64,000 nt of DNA from Isoptericola sp. BMS4 (GCF_011634835.1 NZ_SIRP01000001.1:1252116-1316115), one strand, 5' to 3'; positions 42,708-51,849 are shown, counted from the stretch's first letter. Numbers and translations: made by a program. Notes: generated from the sequence alone by a model not told the origin.

Positions 42708-43577
42708 ATGTCCTCGATGCCCCCCGCGGTCCCGCCGGCCGGAGGGTCCGACGCCGCGAAGCCCGGCGCGGACCCCGGCGGGACGCGCCTGCGTCGCTGG
42801 CAGGCTGCCACCGAGTGGCCGCTCACCGCGGTTGCGCTCCTCTTTCTCGTCGCCTACGGCGTGCCGATCGCTTTCCCCGGTGTCGGCCCAGCGGCCCGGG
42901 CCGCGTGCGCCGGCGTGCTGGCGCTCACCTGGGCGGTCTTCGTCGCGGACTACGTCGTGCGTGTCTTCCTGGCCCCGCACTCGTGGCGCTACGTGCGCCG
43001 GCACCCCCTCGAGCTGGCGGTCGTCGTGGTGCCCGTGCTGCGGCCGCTGCTGCTGATCTCGGTGGTGGCCCGCCTCAACCAGGCCCGCCGGATGCGGCTG
43101 CGGGGCAAGGTGGTGCGCTTCGCCGCGACGGGCACGGCGCTGCTGGTGCTCGTCGGCGCGCTCGTCGTCACGCAGGCGGAGCGCCGCTCGCCGGAGGCGA
43201 ACATCACGGACGTCGGCGAGGGGCTCTGGTGGGCGATGGTCACGATCGCCACCGTGGGGTACGGCGACTACACGCCCGTGACGCCGCTGGGCCGGGTCGT
43301 CGCCGTCGGCATGATGCTGGGCGGCGTGGCGCTGCTCGGCGTCGTGACCGCGACGCTGTCCTCCTGGCTCGTCGAGCGGGTCGCCGCGGCCCCCGGCCCG
43401 GGCGCCGGCGGACCTGACGCGGGCTCCGCGGGAGCGGCAGAGGTGCCGGTCGGCGGCGTGGTGACGCCGGCGCAGGTCGCCCTGCTCATGGGCGAGGTCG
43501 AGGCGCTCCGGGCGGAGCTCGCCGAGGCGCGCCGCCGCGCCGAGGATCAGCGGGCGGACCCCGCGGACGAGGACTGA
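42708..43577 (+). CDS. Six-helix potassium channel (second of tandem pair)
   Basis: The 289 residues follow the same plan as the upstream channel: RRWQAATEWPLTAVALLFLV at the start, a basic fourth helix (RPLLLISVVARLNQARRMRL), filter TVGYGDYTP, then the shared GRVVAVGMMLGGVALLGVVT. The C-terminal coiled-coil is shorter, with a glycine-rich linker. The 3' end overlaps the convergent HAD gene by 31 nt. The two channels could form homo- or heterotetramers. The tandem arrangement indicates a gene duplication. Confidence 0.9.
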   Translation: MSSMPPAVPPAGGSDAAKPGADPGGTRLRRWQAATEWPLTAVALLFLVAYGVPIAFPGVGPAARAACAGVLALTWAVFVADYVVRVFLAPHSWRYVRRHPLELAVVVVPVLRPLLLISVVARLNQARRMRLRGKVVRFAATGTALLVLVGALVVTQAERRSPEANITDVGEGLWWAMVTIATVGYGDYTPVTPLGRVVAVGMMLGGVALLGVVTATLSSWLVERVAAAPGPGAGGPDAGSAGAAEVPVGGVVTPAQVALLMGEVEALRAELAEARRRAEDQRADPADED

Positions 43578-44440
43578 CCGGGCGCCGTCGCCCCGGCGAG
43601 CGCGGCCTCGAGCGCGGCCGCCACGCCGTCGTCGTCGTTGCCGCCGACGACGGCGTCCGCGCACCCCAGCACGTCCGGGTGGGCGTTGGCGACGGCGTGC
43701 CCGCGACCGGCCCAGCGCAGCATGGGCAGGTCGTTGGGCATGTCGCCGAACGCCCACACGTCGGCGGCGGCGATGCCGAGCCTGTCGCACCAGCGCGCGA
43801 GCGCGACGTCCTTCGTGACGCCGGGCGCGAGCAGCTCGGCGAGCCCCGCCGCGCCGGAGAAGTGCAGCTGGGCGCGGTCGCCGACGGCGTCCCGGACCCG
43901 TGCGAAGAAGGCGTCCTGCGCGGCGTCGACGACGTGGCCGCGCTGCACCACGCCGAACCCCTCGGCCGGCGTCCCCGGGCGGACGGCGAGCAGCTTGGTG
44001 ACCGGGCCGTCGTCGCCCAGGGCCTCCTCGAGCGGCGCGGCGCGCAGCCCGGCGGGCAGCCCCGGCTCGCCGTCGGGGAACCACGGGTCGAAGGCGGGGC
44101 CGTCGGGGCGCTCGGCCGCCAGCGCGACGCCGGGCACGGCGGACCGCAGGGCGGCGACCAGGCCACCGACGACGTCGTCGGCGAACCCGTGCACCTCGAG
44201 CGCCCGGCCCTGGGCGAGGTCCCAGACGGCCGCGCCGCCCAGGCAGATCACCCGGCCGTGCCCGCCGACGCAGTGCGACAGGGTGTCGAGCCAGCGCGGC
44301 GGGCGGGCGGTCACGAACACGACCTCGACGCCTGCCGTCTCGGCCGTCGCCAGCGCGCGCCGCGTCCGCGGCGACACCGTGCCGTCCGAGCGCAGCAGCG
44401 TGCCGTCGAGGTCGGTCGCGACGAGCCGCGGGAGGGTCAC
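43547..44440 (-). CDS. HAD-superfamily hydrolase, Cof type
   Basis: This 297-residue cytoplasmic phosphatase probably acts on small phosphorylated metabolites. Motif I is [10 protein letters not shown] with the nucleophile Asp. VFVTARPPR (motif II), a Lys in [11 protein letters not shown] (C2 cap side) and [11 protein letters not shown] (motif IV) complete the Cof-type pattern. It overlaps the following YajQ gene stop by 4 bp; the HAD gene lies downstream of YajQ in the same transcript. Its substrate is unknown. Confidence 0.9.
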   Translation of the reverse strand: MTLPRLVATDLDGTLLRSDGTVSPRTRRALATAETAGVEVVFVTARPPRWLDTLSHCVGGHGRVICLGGAAVWDLAQGRALEVHGFADDVVGGLVAALRSAVPGVALAAERPDGPAFDPWFPDGEPGLPAGLRAAPLEEALGDDGPVTKLLAVRPGTPAEGFGVVQRGHVVDAAQDAFFARVRDAVGDRAQLHFSGAAGLAELLAPGVTKDVALARWCDRLGIAAADVWAFGDMPNDLPMLRWAGRGHAVANAHPDVLGCADAVVGGNDDDGVAAALEAALAGATAPGQSSSAGSAR

Positions 44441-44931
44441 CGGTAGTTGACGAACTGCAGGGCGACGTCCAGGTCGGCGGACTTGAGCGTCGCGATGACG
44501 GACTGCAGGTCGTCGCGGGACTTGCTGGTCACGCGTACCTCGTCCCCGGTGATCTGCGTCTTGACCCCCTTGGGGCCCTCGTCGCGGATCACCTTGGTGA
44601 TCTTCTTGGCGTTCTCTCCCGACAGGCCCTCCTTGAGGGAGGCGGCCAGGCGGTACTCCTTGCCGGAGGCCTGCGGCTCGCCCTCGCCGGTGTCGATCGC
44701 CTTGAGCGAGACGCCGCGCTTGATGAGCTTGGACTGGAAGACGTCGAGGATCGCGTTCACGCGCTCGGCGGAGTTGGCCACCATCACGATGGTCTCGCCG
44801 CTCCAGGCGATGGAGGCGCCGACGCCGCGGAAGTCGTAGCGCTGGGAGATCTCCTTGGCCGCCTGGTTGAGGGCGTTGTCGACCTCCTGACGGTCGACCT
44901 TGCTCACGATGTCGAAGGACGAGTCGGCCAC
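44437..44931 (-). CDS. yajQ: YajQ-family nucleotide-binding protein
   Basis: This 164-residue protein has the family-standard length. [20 protein letters not shown] at the start and [11 protein letters not shown], then [20 protein letters not shown], are characteristic. YajQ proteins have two ferredoxin-like repeats and bind c-di-GMP or nucleic acid in some species. The GTG start has GGAGCACCA upstream and lies inside the 3' end of the RarD gene (28-bp overlap), so translation of the two may be coupled. Confidence 0.93.
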   Translation of the reverse strand: MADSSFDIVSKVDRQEVDNALNQAAKEISQRYDFRGVGASIAWSGETIVMVANSAERVNAILDVFQSKLIKRGVSLKAIDTGEGEPQASGKEYRLAASLKEGLSGENAKKITKVIRDEGPKGVKTQITGDEVRVTSKSRDDLQSVIATLKSADLDVALQFVNYR

Positions 44932-45950
44932 TGGTGCTCCTCGGGGTCGGGGTGGGTCGGGCTCTCGGTTCCTACCGTAGTCGGCGAGCGCCGGCGGGAT
45001 GCGCCGGTCGTGACGCCCGGTGCCGGACCGCGTGCGGCCAGGCGGACCGCGTGGGCCCGCCGCGTGCCGTCGACGGTGAGCAGCACGAGCGCGGCCCACA
45101 CGAGGACGAAGCCCGCCCACCGGGCCGGGGGCATGTGCTCGTCGAAGACGAGCAGCCCGACGAGGAGCTGCAGCGCCGGGTTGAGGTACTGCAGCATCCC
45201 CACGACGGTCAGCGGCAGCCGGCGAGCGGCCCCGGAGAACAGCAGCAGCGGCAGGCCGGTGACGACGCCGGACGCGGCGAGCAGCAGGGCGTGGCCGACC
45301 CCCGCCGTGGTGAACGTGCCGGCGCCCGTGGCGCCGAGCCAGACGAGGTAGCCCAGAGCGAGCGGGGTGGCGACCGCGGTCTCGGCGGCCAGGCCCGGCA
45401 GGGCCGCGACGTCGCGGCCGACGCGGTTCTTCACCAGGGAGTACAGCCCGAACGCGCCGGCCAGCACGAGGGCGATCCACGGAACCCCGCCGGTCCCGGC
45501 CGACGAGCCCGCGGTGATGACGACGACGGCGGCCGCGCCGAGGCCCAGCGCCACCCACTGGGCGGCCCGCAGGCGCTCGCGCAGGACGACGACGCCGAGC
45601 AGCGCGGTGAGCAGCGGGGTGACGAAGTAGCCGAGCGCGGCGTCGAGCACGTGGCCGGACTGCACCGCGTACACGTAGGTGACCCAGTTGACGACGATGA
45701 GGGCGGACGCGACGGCGATGACGCCCAGCCGCCGGGGGCTGCGCAGCACGGCGGCCAACGACCCCAGCGTGCGGGTGGCGGCGAGGAGCACGAGGAGGAA
45801 GACCAGCGACCACACGACGCGGTGGGCGATGATCTCGACGGGGCCGGCCGGCTCGAGGAGCGAGAAGAACAGGGGCATGGCGCCCCAGAGGACGAACGCC
45901 GACAGGCCGAGCGGAAGCCCCCGGCGGTCGGGTGTCGAGGGGGTCGTCAC
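44904..45950 (-). CDS. rarD: RarD/EamA-family permease
   Basis: This 348-residue membrane transporter has ten hydrophobic segments. The first is [18 protein letters not shown], followed by [10 protein letters not shown], both typical of Rar[21 protein letters not shown] near residue 270 is the second conserved EamA block. Substrates of this branch are not established; export of metabolites is assumed. The GTG start at 45950 was chosen over upstream codons because it directly precedes the normal N-terminus. The C-terminal tail reads into the start of yajQ. Confidence 0.88.
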   Translation of the reverse strand: MTTPSTPDRRGLPLGLSAFVLWGAMPLFFSLLEPAGPVEIIAHRVVWSLVFLLVLLAATRTLGSLAAVLRSPRRLGVIAVASALIVVNWVTYVYAVQSGHVLDAALGYFVTPLLTALLGVVVLRERLRAAQWVALGLGAAAVVVITAGSSAGTGGVPWIALVLAGAFGLYSLVKNRVGRDVAALPGLAAETAVATPLALGYLVWLGATGAGTFTTAGVGHALLLAASGVVTGLPLLLFSGAARRLPLTVVGMLQYLNPALQLLVGLLVFDEHMPPARWAGFVLVWAALVLLTVDGTRRAHAVRLAARGPAPGVTTGASRRRSPTTVGTESPTHPDPEEHQWPTRPSTS

Positions 45951-46085
45951 GGCCTCACTGTAGGTGGCGCCCGTGGGCCGGTGCCCGGCGCGGGCCGTGC
46001 GTGAGATGGGCCACGGCCAGCGGATTTCCACCCACGGCCCGAGACCGCTATGGTTGTCTCCGCGAGTTCGTCCGCGAGCTCGCTC

Positions 46086-46167
46086 GGCAGGTTACCCTAG
46101 CGGCCAAAGGGATCTGACTGTAAATCAGACGGCTCAGCCTTCGGGGGTTCGAATCCCTCACCTGCCA
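46086..46167 (+). tRNA. tRNA-Tyr (anticodon GUA)
   Basis: This 82-nt tRNA has acceptor GGCAGGT/ACCTGCC and anticodon stem TCTGA/TCAGA around CTGTAAA. A long variable arm is present, as bacterial tRNA-Tyr requires. The TpsiC arm is GGGGGTTCGAATCCC. Discriminator A is at 46167 and no CCA is encoded. Confidence 0.95.
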
Positions 46168-46298
46168 CCGCGACGGACGAGGCGTCACCCGCGTGTGACA
46201 CCTCGTCCGACGTCTGGGGAAGGCCCTGACGGTGACGCGAGGCGCGAGATCCTGCGGATTTCACGTGACGCACCAAGCCGTGTAGAGTTTTCCCCGCT

Positions 46299-46371
46299 GC
46301 CCCGATAGCTCAGTCGGCAGAGCGTCTCCATGGTAAGGAGAAGGTCAAGGGTTCGATTCCCTTTCGGGGCT
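46299..46371 (+). tRNA. tRNA-Thr (anticodon GGU)
   Basis: This 73-nt tRNA has acceptor GCCCCGA/TCGGGGC, anticodon stem TCTCC/GGAGA around ATGGTAA, and TpsiC loop GGTTCGATTCC. Discriminator T is at 46371 and CCA is not encoded. It is the second of three tRNA genes in a row. Confidence 0.95.
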
Positions 46372-46381
46372 CTGTGATTCG

Positions 46382-46424
46382 ACGCGGGGCCGCCCACCGG
46401 AATGCCGGGCGGGTGGTCCCGCGT
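46382..46424 (+). terminator. Hairpin between tRNA-Thr and tRNA-Met
   Basis: A 14-bp stem (ACGCGGGGCCGCCC with GGGTGGTCCCGCGT, two G-T pairs) around a 15-nt loop begins 11 nt after tRNA-Thr. It is probably a terminator or processing signal of the upstream tRNA transcript, just before tRNA-Met. Confidence 0.55.
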
Positions 46425-46436
46425 TCTGTCACGCGC

Positions 46437-46510
46437 GGCGGGGTAGCTCAGCTGGTCAGAGCGCACGACTCATAATCGTGAGGTCGCGGGTTCGAGCCCC
46501 GCCCTCGCTA
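46437..46510 (+). tRNA. tRNA-Met (anticodon CAU, elongator type)
   Basis: This 74-nt tRNA has acceptor GGCGGGG/CCTCGCT with two G-T pairs, anticodon stem CACGA/TCGTG around CTCATAA, and TpsiC stem GCGGG/CCCGC. A paired first acceptor position argues against the initiator form. Confidence 0.93.
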
Positions 46511-46600
46511 CCGACACCATCACGGTTCGACGGCCGGCGTCGGACCGACCTGTTCCTTGACGCACGTTGCGCCTTCCGGGGGCGCGAGAGGTGACACACC

Positions 46601-46771
46601 ATGGCTGCCAAGAGCGCTGACGTCCGCCCGAAGATCACGCTCGCCTGCGTGGACTGCAAGGAGCGGAACTACATCACGAAGAAGAACCGTCGGAACGACC
46701 CCGACCGGCTCGAGCTGGCGAAGTTCTGCCCGCGCTGCGGCAAGCACACCGCGCACCGCGAGACCCGCTGA
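46601..46771 (+). CDS. rpmG: 50S ribosomal protein L33
   Basis: This 56-residue ribosomal protein starts [16 protein letters not shown] and contains two zinc-type Cys pairs, CVDC and CPRC, so it is the Cys-containing (C+) form. [20 protein letters not shown] is the family signature. The upstream GAGAGGTG resembles an RBS. The position after tRNA-Met and before two MaoC genes is the usual actinobacterial arrangement, in which nusG and rplK commonly follow nearby elsewhere. Confidence 0.95.
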   Translation: MAAKSADVRPKITLACVDCKERNYITKKNRRNDPDRLELAKFCPRCGKHTAHRETR

Positions 46772-46847
46772 CGACCCGGTCGCAGACCGCTCTCACGCAC
46801 CGACGCCCGCGTCGAGCTCGATCCCAGCCCGGAGGCTCGTAGACGAG

Positions 46848-47309
46848 ATGGCCAACGCCGACTTCGCCGGCCGGGAGTACCCGGAGACCACGCCCTACGG
46901 CGTGGGCCGCGAGAAGCTCCGCGAGTTCGCCGTGGCCGTCGGTGCCACCCACCCCGCGCACCACGACCTCGTGGCGGCGCGGGGTGTCGGCTATCCGGAC
47001 CTCGTCGCGCCGCCCACGTTCGCCGTCGTCGTGGCGCAGCGGGCGGAGTCGCAGTACGTCCAGGACCCGGAGGCGGGGATCGACTTCTCGCGCGTCGTGC
47101 ACGCCGACGAGAAGTTCGTCCACCACCGCCCGATCGTCGCCGGCGACGAGCTCGTGACCGTCCTGCACGTGGACTCGGTGACCGAGCGGGCGGGGATCGC
47201 CATGGTGACCACGCGCTGCGAGGTCGCCGCCGTGACCGCGGGCGACGGCCGGGAGCCCGTCGCCACCGTCACCTCCAGCCTCGTGATCCGTGGGGAGGAC
47301 GCCCGATGA
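46848..47309 (+). CDS. MaoC-like dehydratase subunit (HadA/HadC type)
   Basis: This 153-residue N-terminal MaoC-type hot-dog protein has FAGREYPETTPYGVGREKLR and a THPAHHDLVAARGVGYPDLV loop, then the central VVHADEKFVHHRPIVAGDEL. In mycobacteria such proteins (HadA/HadC) pair with a catalytic HadB to dehydrate 3-hydroxyacyl-ACP. This one lacks the full hydratase catalytic motif, consistent with being the non-catalytic partner of the next gene, which starts inside its stop codon (ATGA). Confidence 0.88.
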   Translation: MANADFAGREYPETTPYGVGREKLREFAVAVGATHPAHHDLVAARGVGYPDLVAPPTFAVVVAQRAESQYVQDPEAGIDFSRVVHADEKFVHHRPIVAGDELVTVLHVDSVTERAGIAMVTTRCEVAAVTAGDGREPVATVTSSLVIRGEDAR

Positions 47310-47731
47310 GCGCGCGCCCCGCCCTCGCCGAGCTCGCCGTCGGCGACGTCGTCGGCACCCGCACGATCGAGCTGGACCGTGCCGCCCTCGTCCGCTATGC
47401 CGGCGCCAGCGGCGACCTCAACCCGATCCACTGGGACGAGCGCTTCGCCGCCGCGGTCGGGCTGCCCGGGGTGATCGCCCACGGGATGCTCACGATGGGT
47501 TCGGTCGTCGGCGTGGTTGCCGACTGGGCCGGCGACCCGGGGGCGGTCGTCTCCTACCAGACGCGGTTCACGAAGCCGGTCCCCGTGCCCCCCGAGGGCA
47601 CGGCCGCCGTCGAGGTCAGCGCCGCCGTCGGCGCGGTCGACGCCGAGGCCGGCACCGTCCGCGTGGACCTCACGGTCACTCACGACGGCGTCAAGGTGCT
47701 GGGCCGCGCCCAGGCCGTCGTCCGTCTCTGA
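47306..47731 (+). CDS. MaoC-like dehydratase, catalytic subunit (HadB type)
   Basis: This 141-residue hot-dog fold dehydratase carries the hydratase 2 motif in YAGASGDLNPIHWDERFA (catalytic Asp and His), then GVIAHGMLTMG. It should act with the upstream MaoC protein on 3-hydroxyacyl thioesters. In many actinobacteria murB follows this gene directly; here murB lies about 15 kb downstream. Confidence 0.9.
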   Translation: MSARPALAELAVGDVVGTRTIELDRAALVRYAGASGDLNPIHWDERFAAAVGLPGVIAHGMLTMGSVVGVVADWAGDPGAVVSYQTRFTKPVPVPPEGTAAVEVSAAVGAVDAEAGTVRVDLTVTHDGVKVLGRAQAVVRL

Positions 47732-47840
47732 GGCGCTTCGCGCGCTCCTCCTCGCCGTCCTGCGGGCCCTCCTCGCTCGTCTCAGGGCGAAGAATTTCTC
47801 ACATGCCCCTGGCATGAAAGTGGATTTCACGGTTCGATGT

Positions 47841-47862
47841 CGGTGCACGACGACGTGCACCG
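47841..47862 (+). promoter_or_regulatory. Hairpin in the leader of the amidase gene
   Basis: CGGTGCACG-ACGA-CGTGCACCG is a perfect 9-bp stem with a 4-nt loop, ending 21 nt before the amidase GTG. A second inverted repeat, CATGCC-CCT-GGCATG, lies at 47802-47816. They may be an operator and leader structure, or a terminator for the MaoC genes. Confidence 0.4.
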
Positions 47863-47883
47863 TCTTCTGAAGGAGCGCTCACC

Positions 47884-50100
47884 GTGAGATCTGTACGACG
47901 ACGCACCACCGGGCTGGCCGTGGCCGGCCTCCTCGTCCCTCTGGCCGCCGCGCCGGCCCTCGCCGCCGCCGGGAGCCCCGCCGGCACCGGCCCCGCGACG
48001 GGCGCCGACGTCGCCTGCGAGGCCGTCCTGGCGGCCGACGACCGCGAGGGGCAGTTCGCCGCGGCGAGCGAGGCGACCGGCGTCCCCACCGACCTGCTCA
48101 AGGCCGTGTCCTACATGGAGTCCCGCTGGGACCAGCACGCCGGGGTGCCCAGCACCGACGGCGGGTACGGCGTGTTCAACCTGCTCGACCGGGCGCCGGA
48201 CGTGCCGGACGGCGCCGGGAAGGGCGGCGGCGCGCGCGAGCGCGTCTCGGAGCTCGACCGCGCCGCCGCGCTGACCGGGCTGGACCCGGCACGGGTCAAG
48301 TCCGACGCGGGCGCCAACGTGTGCGCCGGCGCCGCCCTGCTCGCCGACCACCAGTCCGCGGCCGGGCGGTCCGTGGACGCGCCCCTGGCACGCTGGGACG
48401 CCGCCGTCGCGCGGATGAGCGACGTCACCGACTTCGCCGACCGCGTCCGGGCCACCCTCCGCGAGGGGGAGCGGCGTACCACCGACGACGGCGGGACCGT
48501 CGCGCTGGCGGCCCGGCCCGGCGTCGCGGCGCCGCGGGCCGCCACGCGCGCCGCGAGCGACCCCGAGGCGGACTGCCCGCCGGACCTGGGGTGCGAGTGG
48601 ATGCCGGCCCCGTACGAGAAGGACAGCCCCGACCTGCCGGACGGCACGGGGAGCTACGGCAACCACGACCAGGCGGACCGCACGGGCGAGGGCGGGCCGT
48701 CGATCGACTACATCATCATCCACGACACGGAGACGTCGTACGACGGCACCGTGCGGCTGGTCACCGACCCGACGTACCTCGCGTGGAACTACACGCTGCG
48801 CTCGTCCGACGGGCACATCGCGAACCACCTCGAGGCGGACGACGTCGGCTGGCACGCGGGCAACTGGTACATGAACATGCACTCGATCGGCCTGGAGCAC
48901 GAGGGCTGGGCCGGCAGCGCCGGCTGGTTCACGGAGGCGATGTACCAGACCTCGGCCGAGCTCGTCGCGTACCTGGCCGACAAGTACGACGTCCCCGTCG
49001 ACCGGGCGCACATCATCGGGCACGACCAGGTGCCCGGCATCCTGCCCGGCTACACGAAGAACGTGCACTGGGACCCGGGCCCGTACTGGGACTGGGACCA
49101 CTACATGGAGCTGGTCGGCGCCCCGGCCGGCGGTGGTCTGACCCCGACGACGGACGTCCACGACGGCGACGTCGTCGAGGTCGTCGCCGGGTACGACGCG
49201 AACCCGGTCACCGGGTGCGAGGTGGCCTCGCCTGGCTCGGAGCCGTGCGTCGAGGGCGCGGGGACGAACTTCGTCCTGGCCTACCAGGAGCCGTCGCTGG
49301 ACGCCCCGTACGCGCGCGACCCGGGCTGGAAGCCGGGCGGCGCCGACGGCACGACGTACGCGAGCGACGTCAGCGCCCGGGTGACGTCGGGGCACAAGCT
49401 CGTCGTCGAGGAGGTCCGTGGCGACTGGCTCGGTGTCTGGTGGGCCGGGTCCCTGGTGTGGCTCCACAACCCCGCCGAGCGGCCCGTCGTCGTGCCGAGC
49501 ACCGGGCAGACGGTGACGGTGACCGGCGACGAGGCGGCCGGCGTCTACGGGCGGGCCTACCCGGAGGAGGCGGCGTACGAGCCCTACCCGGGCATCCCGG
49601 TGCAGGCGGTCGTGCCGATCGAGTACACGATCGGCACCGATCAGACGTACGTGGTGTCCGACGCCGACGTGTCCACGGACTACTACCGGGCGACGACGTT
49701 CGACGGCTCGGGGCCCGGCGACCGCACCGACGTGCGCGGCGAGCGGGAGTACTACCAGCTCTGGTACGCGCACAAGCAGGTGTTCGCCATGGCGGACGAG
49801 CTGGCGCTGCACGACCCCGTCGTGGCCGAGGTCTCCGGGCCACGGGTCGTCGGTCAGGCGCACCTCGGCCGGGTCCTGCGCGCCGAGGCGGGCGACTACC
49901 TGCCGGCGTCGGGTGACGTCGAGATCGCCGTGCAGTGGCTCCGCGACGGCGAGCCCGTCGCCGGGGCGACGGGGGAGCGGTACCGGGTGACCGGCCGCGA
50001 CCGTGGCGCCGAGCTGTCGGTGCGGGTGACGGTCTCGGCCGAGGGCTACACCTCGGCGACCTTCACCTCCGCCCCGACGGGTCCCGTCACCCACCGCTGA
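47884..50100 (+). CDS. Secreted N-acetylmuramoyl-L-alanine amidase with transglycosylase-like N-domain
   Basis: This 738-residue protein has a Sec signal peptide (about 1-30, ending ALA). Residues 45-200 contain LLKAVSYMESRWDQH (Glu79) and GGYGVFNL, reminiscent of lysozyme-like transglycosylases. An Amidase_2 domain follows (about 270-420), with probable zinc ligands His280 (IIHDTE), His380 (IIGHDQ) and Asp397 (HWDPGP). SH3-like modules (about 430-600) and an Ig-like C-terminus (about 650-738) should bind the wall. GTG is preceded by GAAGGAGC. It would cleave peptidoglycan stem peptides, and perhaps glycan strands. Its target, own wall or other bacteria, is unknown. Confidence 0.88.
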   Translation: MRSVRRRTTGLAVAGLLVPLAAAPALAAAGSPAGTGPATGADVACEAVLAADDREGQFAAASEATGVPTDLLKAVSYMESRWDQHAGVPSTDGGYGVFNLLDRAPDVPDGAGKGGGARERVSELDRAAALTGLDPARVKSDAGANVCAGAALLADHQSAAGRSVDAPLARWDAAVARMSDVTDFADRVRATLREGERRTTDDGGTVALAARPGVAAPRAATRAASDPEADCPPDLGCEWMPAPYEKDSPDLPDGTGSYGNHDQADRTGEGGPSIDYIIIHDTETSYDGTVRLVTDPTYLAWNYTLRSSDGHIANHLEADDVGWHAGNWYMNMHSIGLEHEGWAGSAGWFTEAMYQTSAELVAYLADKYDVPVDRAHIIGHDQVPGILPGYTKNVHWDPGPYWDWDHYMELVGAPAGGGLTPTTDVHDGDVVEVVAGYDANPVTGCEVASPGSEPCVEGAGTNFVLAYQEPSLDAPYARDPGWKPGGADGTTYASDVSARVTSGHKLVVEEVRGDWLGVWWAGSLVWLHNPAERPVVVPSTGQTVTVTGDEAAGVYGRAYPEEAAYEPYPGIPVQAVVPIEYTIGTDQTYVVSDADVSTDYYRATTFDGSGPGDRTDVRGEREYYQLWYAHKQVFAMADELALHDPVVAEVSGPRVVGQAHLGRVLRAEAGDYLPASGDVEIAVQWLRDGEPVAGATGERYRVTGRDRGAELSVRVTVSAEGYTSATFTSAPTGPVTHR

Positions 50101-50137
50101 CGGCGGGCCGGTTCGCCGCACGCCGCGGCGGCCGGGA

Positions 50138-50242
50138 GTGACGCAGGAGAGGTCCTTGTCGCGAGGCTGGTGGGCCTGGCGGGAGCCGCGAGGGACGAGC
50201 GGCGGACGGCGCGCCTCGCGACAAGGACCTCTCCTGCGTCAC
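50138..50242. terminator. Long inverted repeat, likely bidirectional terminator
   Basis: 30-nt arms at 50138-50167 and 50213-50242 are perfect reverse complements around a 45-nt loop. The element sits between two convergent genes (amidase and C39 peptidase), where a two-way terminator is expected. There is no T-run. The arm length is greater than usual, so a repeat-family element is an alternative. Confidence 0.6.
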
Positions 50243-50261
50243 GTCACCGATGCCCCGCCCC

Positions 50262-51596
50262 TCACCAGTTCGGCGTGGCCCCGGCGACGTTGCCGGGCAG
50301 CTTCACGTCGTGCGGGTGGATGACGTAGGCGAGGCCGTCGGTGGACGTCTGCCACACCCGCTCGAAGTTCTCGCGCGTGTACACGTTGCGCACGCCGTCG
50401 TTCGTGGCCTTGTTGGGGTCGTTGATCACGGGGTCGCCGTCGGCGGTGAACCCGACGATCGTCACCAGGTGGCCGTCGGTGCCGTAGCCGGCCTCGGGCA
50501 TCTCGGACTCGTCGAAGTTGACGGAGACGACCAGCGGGATGCCGGCGTCGACGAACCGCTCGGCCTCGGCGAGGGAGCGCAGGCGGGTGACGAACGACTC
50601 GAGGCCGAACCGGTGGGCGTACGCGACGTTGAACGCCCAGTTCCCCGCGCCCTCGTACGTGTAGTCCCACGCGTTGATCGCGGCGTAGGCGACCTGCGGG
50701 TCCCCGTTCGGGGCGACGATGTCGGTCAGCTCCGACTCCGGTACCTGGTACCGCTTGCCGTAGGAGTCCTGGATCATCGTGGTCGACGTCGGGGAGCACC
50801 ACACCTGGCCGCCGCCGCCGAACTCGGGGTACTCGCCGATGTGGACGAGCTGGGAGTAGCCGGGGACGTCGAGCTCGACGTGCCGGCCGAGGGTGAAGTC
50901 GCTGGTGCCCGTGTACCGCGACGACGGCAGGTACTCGTTCGTCATCGTGCTCACCCCGGCGAGCCGCGGCGTCGCGTCGGACCCGGCGGGCCGGTGCAGC
51001 GTGACGCGGGTCTGGAACGCCTCGGGCTCGTGGCCGGTCTTGGCGACGAACGTGTCGGTGAACAGGTAGGCGTCGTCGTCGCTCTGCCCGTCGACGGACG
51101 TGCGGTGGATGTCGCCGACGGAGCCGTCGGCGGGCTCGAAGTCGGTCCCCGACGCCCAGCGGCCCATGACGAACCACGTCGTCCACGCGCCGTCGGCCTG
51201 GCGGCCGCGGAACTCGACCTCGACCCAGGTGCCCGTGGGGGTGGTGGCGTTCCACGACGTGACGGACTCGTCGATCGCGTACCCGGTCTCGACGACGGGC
51301 GACGTCCAGGTGCCGGTCTCGTACGCGACGGCGCTCCCGTCGCCGAACGGGTCGGTGTAGTCGGTCGTGGGGCCGCCGGCGTCGCGCACGACGAGGGTGC
51401 CGCCGGCGCCGGGGCGCAGGTTCTCCCACTCCCCGGCGCGCAGGTCGGCGACGCCGTCCCAGTGCGTCGTGGTGATCTTGGCGCCGGACGGCGGACCGTC
51501 CGGCGCGCTCTCCGCCGCCGCGGGTACGGCGACCGCTCCCGCCGCCAGTGCCGCCGTCGTCGCCATCGTCCAGCTCCTCCGCAGGATCGTGCTCAT
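50262..51596 (-). CDS. Secreted C39-like cysteine peptidase
   Basis: This 444-residue protein has a Sec signal peptide (RRSWTMATTAALAAGAVAVP, ending near residue 29). An N-terminal beta-rich region (about 30-240) precedes a C39-type papain-like domain. The catalytic Cys267 is in GGQVWCSPTSTTM, His376 in GTDGHLVTIVGF, and VINDPNKA supplies the third residue. Unlike bacteriocin-exporter C39 domains, it is free-standing and secreted. GGGAGGG precedes the ATG. The substrate is unknown; a wall peptide is plausible given the facing amidase. Confidence 0.88.
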   Translation of the reverse strand: MSTILRRSWTMATTAALAAGAVAVPAAAESAPDGPPSGAKITTTHWDGVADLRAGEWENLRPGAGGTLVVRDAGGPTTDYTDPFGDGSAVAYETGTWTSPVVETGYAIDESVTSWNATTPTGTWVEVEFRGRQADGAWTTWFVMGRWASGTDFEPADGSVGDIHRTSVDGQSDDDAYLFTDTFVAKTGHEPEAFQTRVTLHRPAGSDATPRLAGVSTMTNEYLPSSRYTGTSDFTLGRHVELDVPGYSQLVHIGEYPEFGGGGQVWCSPTSTTMIQDSYGKRYQVPESELTDIVAPNGDPQVAYAAINAWDYTYEGAGNWAFNVAYAHRFGLESFVTRLRSLAEAERFVDAGIPLVVSVNFDESEMPEAGYGTDGHLVTIVGFTADGDPVINDPNKATNDGVRNVYTRENFERVWQTSTDGLAYVIHPHDVKLPGNVAGATPNW

Positions 51597-51785
51597 CGGT
51601 CCCTCCCGGGGACGGTCGCGGCGGGCGGGTCCCGCCGGCCATGGCGCCAACTTTCGCAGAACAGGTGATCTATGTCACTGGTTTCCGCACAGCCCGCGCG
51701 CCCGCCCGGGGTGTGGCGCGCCTCTCACGACCGGTGTCCCGGATGGCGGACGCGCCGATTGCATTGCCGATAAGGCGACCCTAAG

Positions 51786-51802
51786 TTAGGCAAGGCTGAC
51801 CT
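51786..51802. promoter_or_regulatory. Iron box (IdeR/DmdR type) before the siderophore operon
   Basis: TTAGGCAAGGCTGACCT matches 14 of 17 positions of the actinobacterial iron box TTAGGTTAGGCTAACCT. It lies 48 nt before the first siderophore gene. Repression by an iron-loaded IdeR/DmdR protein is the expected control. Confidence 0.75.
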
Positions 51803-51849
51803 CAAGGAGCACCGGGTCGGCCTCGCCTACCCCGAGGAGCCATCGGACG

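Noticed and set aside
44437..45813. A longer minus-strand frame that would extend YajQ upstream by about 290 residues
   Set aside because: The added part is a shadow of the RarD gene. The GTG at 44931 has an RBS and gives the normal family length.
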